From NCBI GenBank assembly GCA_012799975.1, contig JAAZKF010000111.1, forward strand, positions 1-38,781: 38,781 nt of DNA, given 5' to 3'. Of this stretch, positions 28,297 to 36,890 are shown in pieces. The stretch's first letter is position 1. Each line of letters starts with the position of its first letter. The position numbers were made by a program, and so were the translations under genes. The DNA is from Burkholderiales bacterium (GTDB lineage Bacteria; Vulcanimicrobiota; Xenobia; Xenobiales; Xenobiaceae). The notes beneath the pieces are model-generated. The model had not been told where the DNA came from and ran no database searches. It saw only the letters and a program-made list of their open reading frames with translations.

Positions 28297-28671
28297 ATGC
28301 CCAAGACCATCCTGGTGGCCGACGACGAACCCTATGTGCTCCGCTCCTTGGAGTTCATCCTGAAGAAAGAGGGGTATCGCGTCCTCACCGCTACCGACGG
28401 GCAAGATGCGTTGGAGAAAATCCGCCAGGAACTCCCCGACCTGGTCTTCCTGGACATCCAGATGCCCCGAATGGACGGGAACACGCTCTGTCAGACCCTC
28501 CGCAAGGAGCCCACGACCCGCGACCTGCGCATCATCATGATCACGGCCAAGGGCCAGGAGGCAGACCGCCTCCAGGCCTTGGAATCCGGGGCCGACGAGT
28601 TCATCACCAAACCCTACTCGCCCCGCAAACTGGTCGAACGCGTTCGGGAAATCCTGGGCCCGTCTGCCTGA
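28297..28671 (+). CDS. CheY-like single-domain response regulator
   Basis: ILVADDEPYVLRSLEFIL, LVFLDIQMPRMDGN, DEFITKPYSPRKL. Confidence 0.93.
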   Translation: MPKTILVADDEPYVLRSLEFILKKEGYRVLTATDGQDALEKIRQELPDLVFLDIQMPRMDGNTLCQTLRKEPTTRDLRIIMITAKGQEADRLQALESGADEFITKPYSPRKLVERVREILGPSA

Positions 28672-28809
28672 AACCTCCCCGACGCGACTCCCGCCTGACC
28701 GGATGGCAACAACTGCGTCACCCTACTCCCTCCGGCCGCTCCTAGAATCGGGGCACATAAATCCTGAACCCACCGTATTCAGGATGAATCCGGAGGTCTT
28801 GAAAGTCCG

Positions 28810-28968
28810 ATGCTGATCCCGTCCAACCATCTGCTGGCCATGCCCCTTGCCCGGATGGGGTGGGGCGCCCGGCCCTCCACGTGCATCCAGGCCCCTGCCG
28901 AGGTCTTCGGCCCTGCTCGTCCCGAAGACTTCCAGGGCCTGTACGGCGGACCGGTCTTCGGGGCCTGA
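28810..28968 (+). CDS. Possible 52-aa small ORF of unknown function
   Basis: ATG...TGA: MLIPSNHLLAMPLARMGWGARPSTCIQAPAEVFGPARPEDFQGLYGGPVFGA; GGAGG upstream but with long spacing; below the ORF-track length cut-off. Confidence 0.25.
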   Translation: MLIPSNHLLAMPLARMGWGARPSTCIQAPAEVFGPARPEDFQGLYGGPVFGA

Positions 28969-29015
28969 ATCCTTGCCAGGGTTGGAGACCTCCCGGGGCG
29001 AAAAGTGCTTCGCCC

Positions 29016-30368
29016 ATGACCACAAGCCCAGTCCTGCTTCCGGATCCTGGCCTGCTTGAGCCCTTCAACGATTCCCTGAAGGGTGCAGGCTTCGTCCTTA
29101 CCGACCCTGGAGGGAAGGCCCTCCGCGTCGCCGCCAACCCTTGTGGAGGCTGGGACGATGAATGCCTGGTCGGCCCCCTTTGTCCCCATGGTTGGTCCGT
29201 ACGCCGGGCCCCGATCACGGTCTCGGGGGGGGTGGTGGGCTTTCTGGTCGAGCAACGCGCCCCCGACAGTCCAGCCCCCGACCTCTTCGAGGCGGTTCGG
29301 AGATTGTTGGCGGACGGGGCTCAGACCCGTCTGGACCTGGACAGCACGGTGGCCGAGCTGGTCGAGAAATACGAACTGCTCTCGGTCCTGTACGATTCGG
29401 CCGCCACCATCGTCAGCATCAGCAGCCTGGAAGAGGTCTCCCAACGCATCCTGGACGAGGCTGTTCAGACCCTGGAGGTGGAGTACGCCTCCTTGATGCT
29501 GATAGAAGAATCCGGCACCTCGCTGCGCGTGGCGGCGGCCCGAGGCCTCCGCGGCGACAGTGGCGGCAAGACCTCCATCGAACTGGGCGAAGGCATCGCG
29601 GGCTACGTGGCCCGACAAGGCAAGCCACTGCTGGTCGAAGACCTCTCTACCCACGAACTGGCCTGCCAGGCGACTCGGGAGGAATACCGACCCGGATCGC
29701 TGCTCTCGGTGCCCTTGAAGGTCAAGGACCGGGTCCTGGGGGTTCTCAACGTCCACAAGACCACCGGTCCTCCCTTCCGAACCGGGGACCTCAAACTGCT
29801 CTCGGCCCTGGCGGACCTGGCCGCGCTGTCGATCGAGAATGCCCGGACCTATCAGAATGCGATAACCGACCGGCTGACGAGCCTGTACAACTACGGATAT
29901 TTCAAAGAGCAGTTGGAGGCTTCGCTGGAGGCGGCACGAAAAGCGGGGGCCACCCTGTCTCTTGTGATGTTCGACATCGACCATTTCAAGAACTTCAACG
30001 ACAAGAATGGTCACGAACTGGGCAACATGGTCCTGGTGGGAGTGGCCGCCATCTGCCTGGCCAACTGCCGCCAGAAAACCGACCGGGTGCCGGATCTGGT
30101 GGCCCGCTACGGGGGTGAGGAATTCATCATCATGCTGCAAGGAGTCCCCCGCGACGATGCCTTCCGGGTAGCCGAACGCATCCGCAGGCTGGTGCAGGAC
30201 GAACCCTTCGAGGGAGCCGAGAACCAACCCGGAGGCCGGGTTACCATCAGCCTCGGGGTCGCCTCCTTCCCCGACGACGCCCTGACCAGCGATGCCTTGA
30301 TAAACCGGGCCGACGAGGCCCTCTACCGTGCCAAGAGGAGCGGTCGCAACAATGTCCAGCTCGCCTGA
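29016..30368 (+). CDS. Diguanylate cyclase: N-terminal Cys-rich (PocR-like?) + GAF + GGDEF
   Basis: GEGIAGYVARQGKPLLVEDL (GAF); RVPDLVARYGGEEFIIM (GGEEF with RxxD I-site); N-term NPCGGWDDECLVGPLCPHGWSVRRAPITVSGGVVGFLVEQ. Confidence 0.88.
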   Translation: MTTSPVLLPDPGLLEPFNDSLKGAGFVLTDPGGKALRVAANPCGGWDDECLVGPLCPHGWSVRRAPITVSGGVVGFLVEQRAPDSPAPDLFEAVRRLLADGAQTRLDLDSTVAELVEKYELLSVLYDSAATIVSISSLEEVSQRILDEAVQTLEVEYASLMLIEESGTSLRVAAARGLRGDSGGKTSIELGEGIAGYVARQGKPLLVEDLSTHELACQATREEYRPGSLLSVPLKVKDRVLGVLNVHKTTGPPFRTGDLKLLSALADLAALSIENARTYQNAITDRLTSLYNYGYFKEQLEASLEAARKAGATLSLVMFDIDHFKNFNDKNGHELGNMVLVGVAAICLANCRQKTDRVPDLVARYGGEEFIIMLQGVPRDDAFRVAERIRRLVQDEPFEGAENQPGGRVTISLGVASFPDDALTSDALINRADEALYRAKRSGRNNVQLA

Positions 30369-31509
30369 GTCCCCCGACCAGGCTCTGCCCGAAATTCCCC
30401 GCTCGGCGCCCTTGTGGCCCCTGGTGATCGTGGCCTTCCTGGCCGGGCTCACGGGCATCTTCCTGATGCTTCCTCAAACCGCGCCCCCGCCGCCTCAGCG
30501 CGTCGCCTCGATCCCGGCGGAAGAATCCACCTCGTCGCCCGCGATTCCGGGGGCCTTCCAACTGATCCATGTGGGTGGGGCCGACTCCACCTTCGGCCAG
30601 ACCGCCCAGCTCCTGGCCAAGCAGATCCGGGACCTCAGCCAGGGCAGCTTGAAGGTGGAGGTCCTGTCCGACGGGAGGTTCCAGGGCCGGAAGTACGGCG
30701 AACTGGCCTTGATGCGCATGCTTCAGGAGGGTCGCTTCGCGTTGGCCTTCCTCTCGACGGCCCCGATGACCAACGTCGACCCCGCGCTGGCGGTCCTGGA
30801 TCTCCCATTCCTCATCGACTCCTATGAGCATGCCGACCGGGTCATGGACGGCCCCGTCGGTCGGGATCTGCTGGACACCTTGGAACCGGCGGGCCTGGTC
30901 GGGCTGGGCTTCCTGGAGACAGGCTTCCGCGTCCTGTCCTCTTCGGTGCCACTCCCCGATCTGAAGTCCCTGGAAGGTCGCCGGATCCGCGTCATGCAGA
31001 GTCCAATCCAGGTGAACTTCATCCGGGCCCTGGGAGCCGAACCGGTCCCCTCGGCAGTGGACCGCATCCACGAAATGGGAAGGCAGGGCTTCATCGACGC
31101 GGCCGATCGCTCCTATCCCACCTACTGGGATTTCAAACTGTACGAGGTCCACCGGCACCTCACCGAGACCAACCACGCCTACTCGTGCAAGGCGATGGTG
31201 GCCAATCTGCCATGGTGGAAGGGCCTGACCCCCGAGGTGCGCCAGGCGATCATGACCGCTGTCCGGGAAGCAGAGATGGGGCACCGTCTCCGTCAGCGCC
31301 AGGAAGAGGCCCGCGTGAAGAGCCTGGCTACGCGCGAGCGCATCACCATCCACACCCTGTCTGCCGCAGAACGCGAACGGTTCCGAACCCGTGTTCAGCC
31401 TCTGCTGGACACCTTCAAGCGGACCCACGGCCCGGCTCTGATCGAAAGGATCCGCGCCCAGGCAGTGGACCAGGACGTCCGCAGCATGGGGACCGACCAG
31501 GCCCCCTGA
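30352..31509 (+). CDS. TRAP-type (DctP family) substrate-binding protein, N-terminally membrane anchored
   Basis: QLLAKQIRDLSQGSLKVEVLSDGRFQGRKYGELALMRMLQEGRFALAFLS, DLPFLIDSYEHADRVMDG, KSLEGRRIRVMQSPIQVNFIRALGAEPVP. Confidence 0.85.
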   Translation: MSSSPESPDQALPEIPRSAPLWPLVIVAFLAGLTGIFLMLPQTAPPPPQRVASIPAEESTSSPAIPGAFQLIHVGGADSTFGQTAQLLAKQIRDLSQGSLKVEVLSDGRFQGRKYGELALMRMLQEGRFALAFLSTAPMTNVDPALAVLDLPFLIDSYEHADRVMDGPVGRDLLDTLEPAGLVGLGFLETGFRVLSSSVPLPDLKSLEGRRIRVMQSPIQVNFIRALGAEPVPSAVDRIHEMGRQGFIDAADRSYPTYWDFKLYEVHRHLTETNHAYSCKAMVANLPWWKGLTPEVRQAIMTAVREAEMGHRLRQRQEEARVKSLATRERITIHTLSAAERERFRTRVQPLLDTFKRTHGPALIERIRAQAVDQDVRSMGTDQAP

Positions 31510-31511
31510 AG

Positions 31512-31563
31512 GATGGCCCTCTACAACCGGAGGCTGCTGCCATTCGTGCTGTAGAGGGCCATC
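31512..31563. terminator. Hairpin between convergent TRAP binding protein and permease genes
   Basis: GATGGCCCTCTACA ... TGTAGAGGGCCATC, 14-bp perfect stem, 24-nt loop; no clear T-tract. Confidence 0.55.
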
Positions 31564-31598
31564 AAAAACAAGTTCTACTCGGAAGTCGGCTCGGGGCT

Positions 31599-33218
31599 CT
31601 AGATATCTTCCTCCGGCCTCGGCTCGGTGCTCTCACGGGTGAAGGAGAGCCCGAAGAACAGGATCGCCAGGGCCAGGTATCCGGAGGAGAACTGGTAGGG
31701 GATTGCCCGCAGGAAAGGCTCTGGAATATTCCACGGCAAGTACATGTTGCCATCCGGATAGACCGAGTGGATCACGCCGAAGAAGGCCAGGCCCGCCAGG
31801 ATAACCAGGTAGACGGCTGCCTGGCGAAGTTTCCGGTCGATCAACAGGGCCACCCAGGCGCCCCAGAGCATGGAAGTCAGGATGAAACCATTGCCCAGGG
31901 CGATGGTGACCAGGTCGGCGTTCAGGAACTGCTCGGTCCTGGTGGCAAGTTCTTTTACCATGTTTGCGAACTTGGCGGCATAGCCCATCTGGATCTCCAC
32001 CACCCGCGCCAGGTTCGGGAATAAGGCCATGGCGACGGCCGGGCCGTGGATAGGGGGGCAGGTCTGGAAGGCCTGGACGACGATATCCAAAGCCACGAAG
32101 ATCAGGATCGGCGCCAACACCGCTTTGGGGATGGCCGCCACGATGAAGCCGATGAAGCCCAGCATGCCGCCCAGGCCCACGAAAAGGCCGGTCAGCAAGG
32201 TGTAGCCTGCCCGGCTGCCCATGGTCTTGTAGGCCGGCTGGCCGATGTAGGGGGTGGACTGGGCCACACCGCCGCAAATTCCGGCTACCAAAGTTGCGAT
32301 GGCCTCGGTCAGCAGTATGTCCCGGGTGTTGTAGTCGTCGCCGGCAACTCGGGCGCTTTCGGTGACGTTGATGCCGCCCACCACCGTCAGGATGGCGAAC
32401 GGAATGGCGATGGGCAGGAACATCAGGCCATCACGCAGGCCGTGCACGAACCCCAGGTTGGGGATGGGCAGGCCCATCGTCAGTTCCATCTTGGGCCAGA
32501 CGATCTCACCCCCCACCAGGCCGTAGGCGGCCAGGGGGTAGTACAGGGCCGTTCCGAGAACAACTGCCGCCAGGACGCCCGGGATGTTGAAGGGAAGGCG
32601 GATCCGGGCCACCAGGGTGTAGAGGATCAGACCCAATGAAATCAGGCCCACCAGCGGGGCGCCCATGACTTCCAACAGCGGTATGAAGCCGATCAAGGCC
32701 AAGCCAACCCCGGCCAGCGAACCCAACAGACCGGCCTGGGGGATGATGCGCTGCAGCCAGTTGCCGGCAAAGGAAAAGACGGTCTTGAAAATGCCGATGT
32801 AGACCATCACGGCCATGCCGACATACCAGGTCTGCATGGCGGCTGCCTGGTCATCCATGCCCTGGCCCTGATACATCTTGAAGGCCGGCCCCAGGACCGT
32901 GAAGGCCACGCCGATGGTCGAGGGGGTATCCAGTCCCAGCGGCATGGCGGTGACCTGCCGACCGGTCCGCTTGGCCAACTGGAAGGCCATCCAGGTGTAG
33001 ACCAGGTCGCCGAACAGCACACCGAAGGCCGTCCCGGGGAACATCCGGGTGAAGACGATGTCGGCGGGCATCTCGAAGGTCTGGATCAGGATCATGGCCA
33101 TGAACGACAAGACCGTGACGTTGTCGAACATCAGGCCGAAGAACCCGTTCAGGTCTCCGGGGACGAACCAGCGGTAGCGAAACCCCTCCTTCGGATCCAT
33201 GACAGCGGACTGGGACAT
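31599..33218 (-). CDS. NCS2/AzgA-like (xanthine/uracil-type) permease
   Basis: Polytopic; MPLGLDTPSTIGVAFTVLGPAF, GGINVTESARVAGDDYNTRDILLTEAIATLVAGICGGVAQSTPYIGQPAYKTMGSRAGYTLLTG. Confidence 0.75.
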   Translation of the reverse strand: MSQSAVMDPKEGFRYRWFVPGDLNGFFGLMFDNVTVLSFMAMILIQTFEMPADIVFTRMFPGTAFGVLFGDLVYTWMAFQLAKRTGRQVTAMPLGLDTPSTIGVAFTVLGPAFKMYQGQGMDDQAAAMQTWYVGMAVMVYIGIFKTVFSFAGNWLQRIIPQAGLLGSLAGVGLALIGFIPLLEVMGAPLVGLISLGLILYTLVARIRLPFNIPGVLAAVVLGTALYYPLAAYGLVGGEIVWPKMELTMGLPIPNLGFVHGLRDGLMFLPIAIPFAILTVVGGINVTESARVAGDDYNTRDILLTEAIATLVAGICGGVAQSTPYIGQPAYKTMGSRAGYTLLTGLFVGLGGMLGFIGFIVAAIPKAVLAPILIFVALDIVVQAFQTCPPIHGPAVAMALFPNLARVVEIQMGYAAKFANMVKELATRTEQFLNADLVTIALGNGFILTSMLWGAWVALLIDRKLRQAAVYLVILAGLAFFGVIHSVYPDGNMYLPWNIPEPFLRAIPYQFSSGYLALAILFFGLSFTRESTEPRPEEDI

Positions 33219-33399
33219 GGGGCGGGCGAACCTCCAGGTGGTTCCTCCCGGTTCAATGTACCGGGAGATGGATGAGCCGCAACTTCTCGACCGAAGGGTG
33301 CGAACCTTTCCCGAACCCGACCTTCGTGGTGAAGGCTCCGCGAAGGTCGGGGCGAATCCCTCATGAAAGTCATGCCAACCTGGGAGGTCATCGGATCAC

Positions 33400-34149
33400 G
33401 TGAGAAGCTCGAACCCGGTCCTCGGGGAGAAAACCTTCATCCGCTTCGTGGAGGAGGGCCCCGCACCCAACACCAACACCATGACCCTGCCGGGGGTCAT
33501 CAACAAAACGGCCTTGCTGTTCCTGCTGCTGGTCGCCGCGGCCACGGTGACCTGGGTCCAGGCGGCCAATAACCCAGAGAGCGCCATACACCTGATTGCG
33601 GTCGGGTCCGTCCTGGGCTTCATCGTGGCCATGGTCACGGTCTTCAAGCCGGAGTGGTCTCCCTTCACTTCCCCCGTCTACGCCCTGTTGGAAGGGCTCG
33701 TCCTGGGCGGAATCTCGGCCTTCTTTGAGATGCTGTACCCGGGAATCATCATGCAGGCGGTGGGCTGCACCTTCGGCACCATGTTCTGCCTGTTGGCTGC
33801 CTACCGCTCGGGGCTGGTCCAGGCCACCGAGAACTTAAAGTTGATGGTGGTCTCGGCCACCGGCGGCATCGCACTGCTCTATCTGGTCAGCTTCGGACTG
33901 CGCCTCTTCACCAGCTACTCCATCCCCTTCATCCACGAGGGCGGCTTCTGGGGCATCGCCTTCAGTCTGTTCGTGGTGGCCATCGCCGCACTGAACCTGG
34001 TGTTGGATTTCGACTTCATCGAAAATGGTGTTGAAGCCGGTGCTCCCAAGTTCATGGAGTGGTACGCCGCCTTCGGCCTGATGGTGACCCTGATCTGGCT
34101 GTACCTGGAGATCCTCAAACTCCTGGGCAAGTCACGCAGCCGCAGCTGA
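33400..34149 (+). CDS. Bax inhibitor-1/YccA family membrane protein
   Basis: MTLPGVINKTALLFLLLVAAATVTW, seven hydrophobic segments, FDFIENGVEAGAPKFMEWYAAFGLMVTLIWLYLEIL. Confidence 0.9.
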   Translation: MRSSNPVLGEKTFIRFVEEGPAPNTNTMTLPGVINKTALLFLLLVAAATVTWVQAANNPESAIHLIAVGSVLGFIVAMVTVFKPEWSPFTSPVYALLEGLVLGGISAFFEMLYPGIIMQAVGCTFGTMFCLLAAYRSGLVQATENLKLMVVSATGGIALLYLVSFGLRLFTSYSIPFIHEGGFWGIAFSLFVVAIAALNLVLDFDFIENGVEAGAPKFMEWYAAFGLMVTLIWLYLEILKLLGKSRSRS

Positions 34150-34181
34150 AGGGCAGAGCACGGATCCGCCAAGGGTCCTTG

Positions 34182-34220
34182 AGAGAAGAGCCCGGAGCGC
34201 CTGCCGGGCTCTTCTCTTTT
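34182..34220. terminator. Rho-independent terminator
   Basis: AGAGAAGAGCCCGG-AGCGCCTG-CCGGGCTCTTCTCTTTT. Confidence 0.9.
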
Positions 34221-35356
34221 CAGTTTCCGTGAACCACCGGGAGGTGGACGGTGAAGGTCGTCCCCTCCCCCGGGGTGCTCTGCACCTCGATCCGGCCTCC
34301 GTGAGCCTCGACGATCTCCAAGGCCACCGACAGGCCCAGACCGGTGCCCCCCAGTTCTGCTCCTGGCCCATCCAAGGTGCGATAGAAGCGTTCGAATATG
34401 CGGGGAAGGTCCTCCGAGGTGATCCCCACCCCGTCATCCTGGACCACGACCAGGACCTCCCGGTCCTGAAAAGCCGTGCGAACCAGAACCTTGCCTTCCC
34501 CACGCAGACCGGTGAAGCGGACGGCGTTATCGACCAGGTTGACCAGGGCGCGTTGCAGCAGGTCGAAGTCCAGAGTCAACCAGGGCAGGTCTTCGCCATG
34601 TTCGATCTGAAGTTCCACGCCCTTGTTGGCGGCCACCGGGCGAAACATCTCCAGCGCCGCTTCCACGATGGGTTCCAGTCGGCCACGAGTCCGGAATATG
34701 GTCGGAGCCTCTCCGGAGTGGGCCGTCTCTTCCAGGGACATGACCAGGCGGACCAGACGATTGGTCTCCTCATTGATGATCTGCAAGAAGCGATGGGTGA
34801 TCTCGTGGTCCCGATAGCTCCCCTCCAGGAGGGTCTCGACGAAACCCTTGATGGAGGTCAGCGGCACCGAGATACGCTGGATCATGTCCTCGATGATCTG
34901 GTCTAGACCCCGCTCGATCTTCTGGACCCCGGCCATGTCCCGTAGCACCGCGATGGCTCCCAGATTCCGCCCCCGACTGGTGCGCACCGGTGTCATCTGG
35001 ACCGCGAAGAGCCGATTCCCGGGGAAGACCATGACCTGCTCGCTGGGCACGGGGTCGCTGGACTTGACCAGGCCGATGAAGGCGCGGGTAAATTCGTCCA
35101 GAGGCAGGACCTCCAGAACGCTCCTCCCTATCGCTTCCTTGGGTTTCACGCCGAAGAGGCGACCAGCCAGGCGATTGAAGACGCGCAGGTCGCCGCTGCG
35201 ATCTATCCCCAGGCAGGGGTCCGAGAGATTCTCGATCAAGGCATCAGCAAGCTGTCCTTCAATGCGGGGAGGCAAGGACTCAGGACCTCCGCAGGACCAG
35301 GAGGGGACCAACAAGGGAGAGGCCACGCCCGATCCAGAAAGAGAATTTTCCCCCAA
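34220..35356 (-). CDS. PAS-containing PhoR-like histidine kinase homologue with degenerate H-box (His to Gln)
   Basis: PAS GIDRSGDLRVFNRLAGRLFGVKPKEAIGRSV; QIIEDMIQRISVPLTSIKGFVETLLEGS; intact N/G1/F/G2 ATPase boxes; no obvious TM. Confidence 0.88.
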   Translation of the reverse strand: MGENSLSGSGVASPLLVPSWSCGGPESLPPRIEGQLADALIENLSDPCLGIDRSGDLRVFNRLAGRLFGVKPKEAIGRSVLEVLPLDEFTRAFIGLVKSSDPVPSEQVMVFPGNRLFAVQMTPVRTSRGRNLGAIAVLRDMAGVQKIERGLDQIIEDMIQRISVPLTSIKGFVETLLEGSYRDHEITHRFLQIINEETNRLVRLVMSLEETAHSGEAPTIFRTRGRLEPIVEAALEMFRPVAANKGVELQIEHGEDLPWLTLDFDLLQRALVNLVDNAVRFTGLRGEGKVLVRTAFQDREVLVVVQDDGVGITSEDLPRIFERFYRTLDGPGAELGGTGLGLSVALEIVEAHGGRIEVQSTPGEGTTFTVHLPVVHGN

Positions 35357-35365
35357 AAAAAGAAA

Positions 35366-36064
35366 TCAATCGGTCTGCTCTTCGAACTGGAACTTGTAGC
35401 CGATTCCGTGCACAGTCTTGAGTTGCCGAGGAGAAGAGGGTTCATCCTCGATCTTCTGACGCAGACGCCTCATGTGCACGTCGACCGTCCGCGTATCCCC
35501 CAAATAATCGTATCCCCAGAGCTGCTCGAGCAGAAAGTCGCGCGTGAAGACCTTGCCGGGATTGGTCGCCATCAACTTCAGCAGGTCGAACTCCTTGGGT
35601 TTGAGCTCTACCACCTGCCCGTTCTTGCGCACCTCGTGCTTGACCAGGTTGATGCTCAGGTTATCGAAGGTGATCTCGTCCTTCTCTTCCGAACGGGCAC
35701 TGGTCCGGCGCAGAACGGCCTTGACCCGGGCCACCAGCTCGCGGGGTGAGAACGGCTTGGGCACATAATCGTCAGCCCCCAGTTCCAAGCCCAGGATCTT
35801 GTCGATCTCCTCGCCCTTGGCGGTGGCCATGATGATGGGGGTCTTCATCTCACGCCGCAGGATCCGGGTGACCTCCAGACCGCCCTGTCCTGGCAGCATG
35901 ATGTCCAGGATGATCAGGTCGGGGCGGTCCTGGCGTGCAACGTTTACGGCTTCGATGCCATCATAGGCACAGATGACTTCGTACCCCTCCTTTTCGAGGT
36001 TGTACTTGATCAATTCGACGATGTTCCGTTCATCATCGACCACCAGAATCCGCTCTTTCGCCAT
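35366..36064 (-). CDS. PhoB/OmpR-family response regulator
   Basis: ILVVDDERNIVELIKYNLEKEGYEV, LIILDIMLPGQGGLEV, DDYVPKPFSPRELVARVKAVLRR; winged HTH. Confidence 0.94.
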   Translation of the reverse strand: MAKERILVVDDERNIVELIKYNLEKEGYEVICAYDGIEAVNVARQDRPDLIILDIMLPGQGGLEVTRILRREMKTPIIMATAKGEEIDKILGLELGADDYVPKPFSPRELVARVKAVLRRTSARSEEKDEITFDNLSINLVKHEVRKNGQVVELKPKEFDLLKLMATNPGKVFTRDFLLEQLWGYDYLGDTRTVDVHMRRLRQKIEDEPSSPRQLKTVHGIGYKFQFEEQTD

Positions 36065-36113
36065 CCAGCCCTCCCTTTTCCCGGCACACCTTCCCCAGCG
36101 ACGGGAAAACTGC

Positions 36114-36890
36114 TCAGGGCAGACAGATTCCTGCCGCCATGCGCCCCGTCACCTTCTGGTCTCTCCGGTAGGAATAAAACAAATCCTCGCGGCACGAGGT
36201 GCAGACCCTGCTGATACAGACCTGTGCCTCGGGCACCCCGACGTCCAGGAGGATTTCGAGGTTGGCACGCCAGAGATCGACGTTGAACCTATTCCCCTGG
36301 CCCCGCACCAGTTCCTCCCCGGGAAACCGGCGCAGGAAGGGGTCGGCCACATCCTCATGCACCTCAAAGCAGCACGGTCCGATGGCCGGGCCTATAGCCA
36401 CCTGAAGATCGGCCGCACATGAGCCGTATTCTGCAACCATCGCGCAGACGGTGGCCCGAGCCACGCCCTGGAGGGTTCCCCGCCAACCGGCATGCGCCAG
36501 GCCGACGACCTTGCGTACGGGATCGTGGAACATAATCGGGACGCAATCCGCGGTGGTGATCATCAGCGCGACCCCGGGCCGATCCGTGATGCAGGCATCA
36601 CCTATCCGCCTCGTAGGAGGCTGCGATTCCAACCGCACGACCTGGGCTCCGTGCACCATATTGAGAATGGGGACCAGCGGAAAACCCCACTCCCGCTCCA
36701 GGCGAAGCCGGTTCTCGTGGACCCGCCGGGGGTGGTCGCAGGTCGTCTGCCCGATGTTCAGGGCCTGGTAGGGCCCCTGGCTGACGCCTCCCAGGCGAGT
36801 CGAAAAACCGTGAGGCACAACCAGGTTGGGGAAGGTCAGGTAACGGGCCTGTCGACCCTTAAGGACAGCGGGCGCGAGGTCGTCGGACAT
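36114..36890 (-). CDS. pgeF: Polyphenol oxidase/YfiH-family (laccase-domain) protein
   Basis: HGFSTRLGGVSQGPYQALNIG, MVHGAQVV, TTADCVPIMFHDPVRKVVGLAHAGWRGTLQGVA, AIGPAIGPCCFEV. Confidence 0.9.
   Translation of the reverse strand: MSDDLAPAVLKGRQARYLTFPNLVVPHGFSTRLGGVSQGPYQALNIGQTTCDHPRRVHENRLRLEREWGFPLVPILNMVHGAQVVRLESQPPTRRIGDACITDRPGVALMITTADCVPIMFHDPVRKVVGLAHAGWRGTLQGVARATVCAMVAEYGSCAADLQVAIGPAIGPCCFEVHEDVADPFLRRFPGEELVRGQGNRFNVDLWRANLEILLDVGVPEAQVCISRVCTSCREDLFYSYRRDQKVTGRMAAGICLP

Noticed and set aside
28672-29015. c-di-GMP (GEMM) riboswitch upstream of the cyclase
   Set aside because: No GEMM-like conserved core recognised by eye; only a short hairpin.
28779-30458. 559-aa minus-strand ORF
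   Set aside because: Antisense shadow of the GAF-GGDEF gene; no recognisable domains.
30247-31428. 393-aa minus-strand ORF
   Set aside because: Antisense to the TRAP-type binding protein gene.
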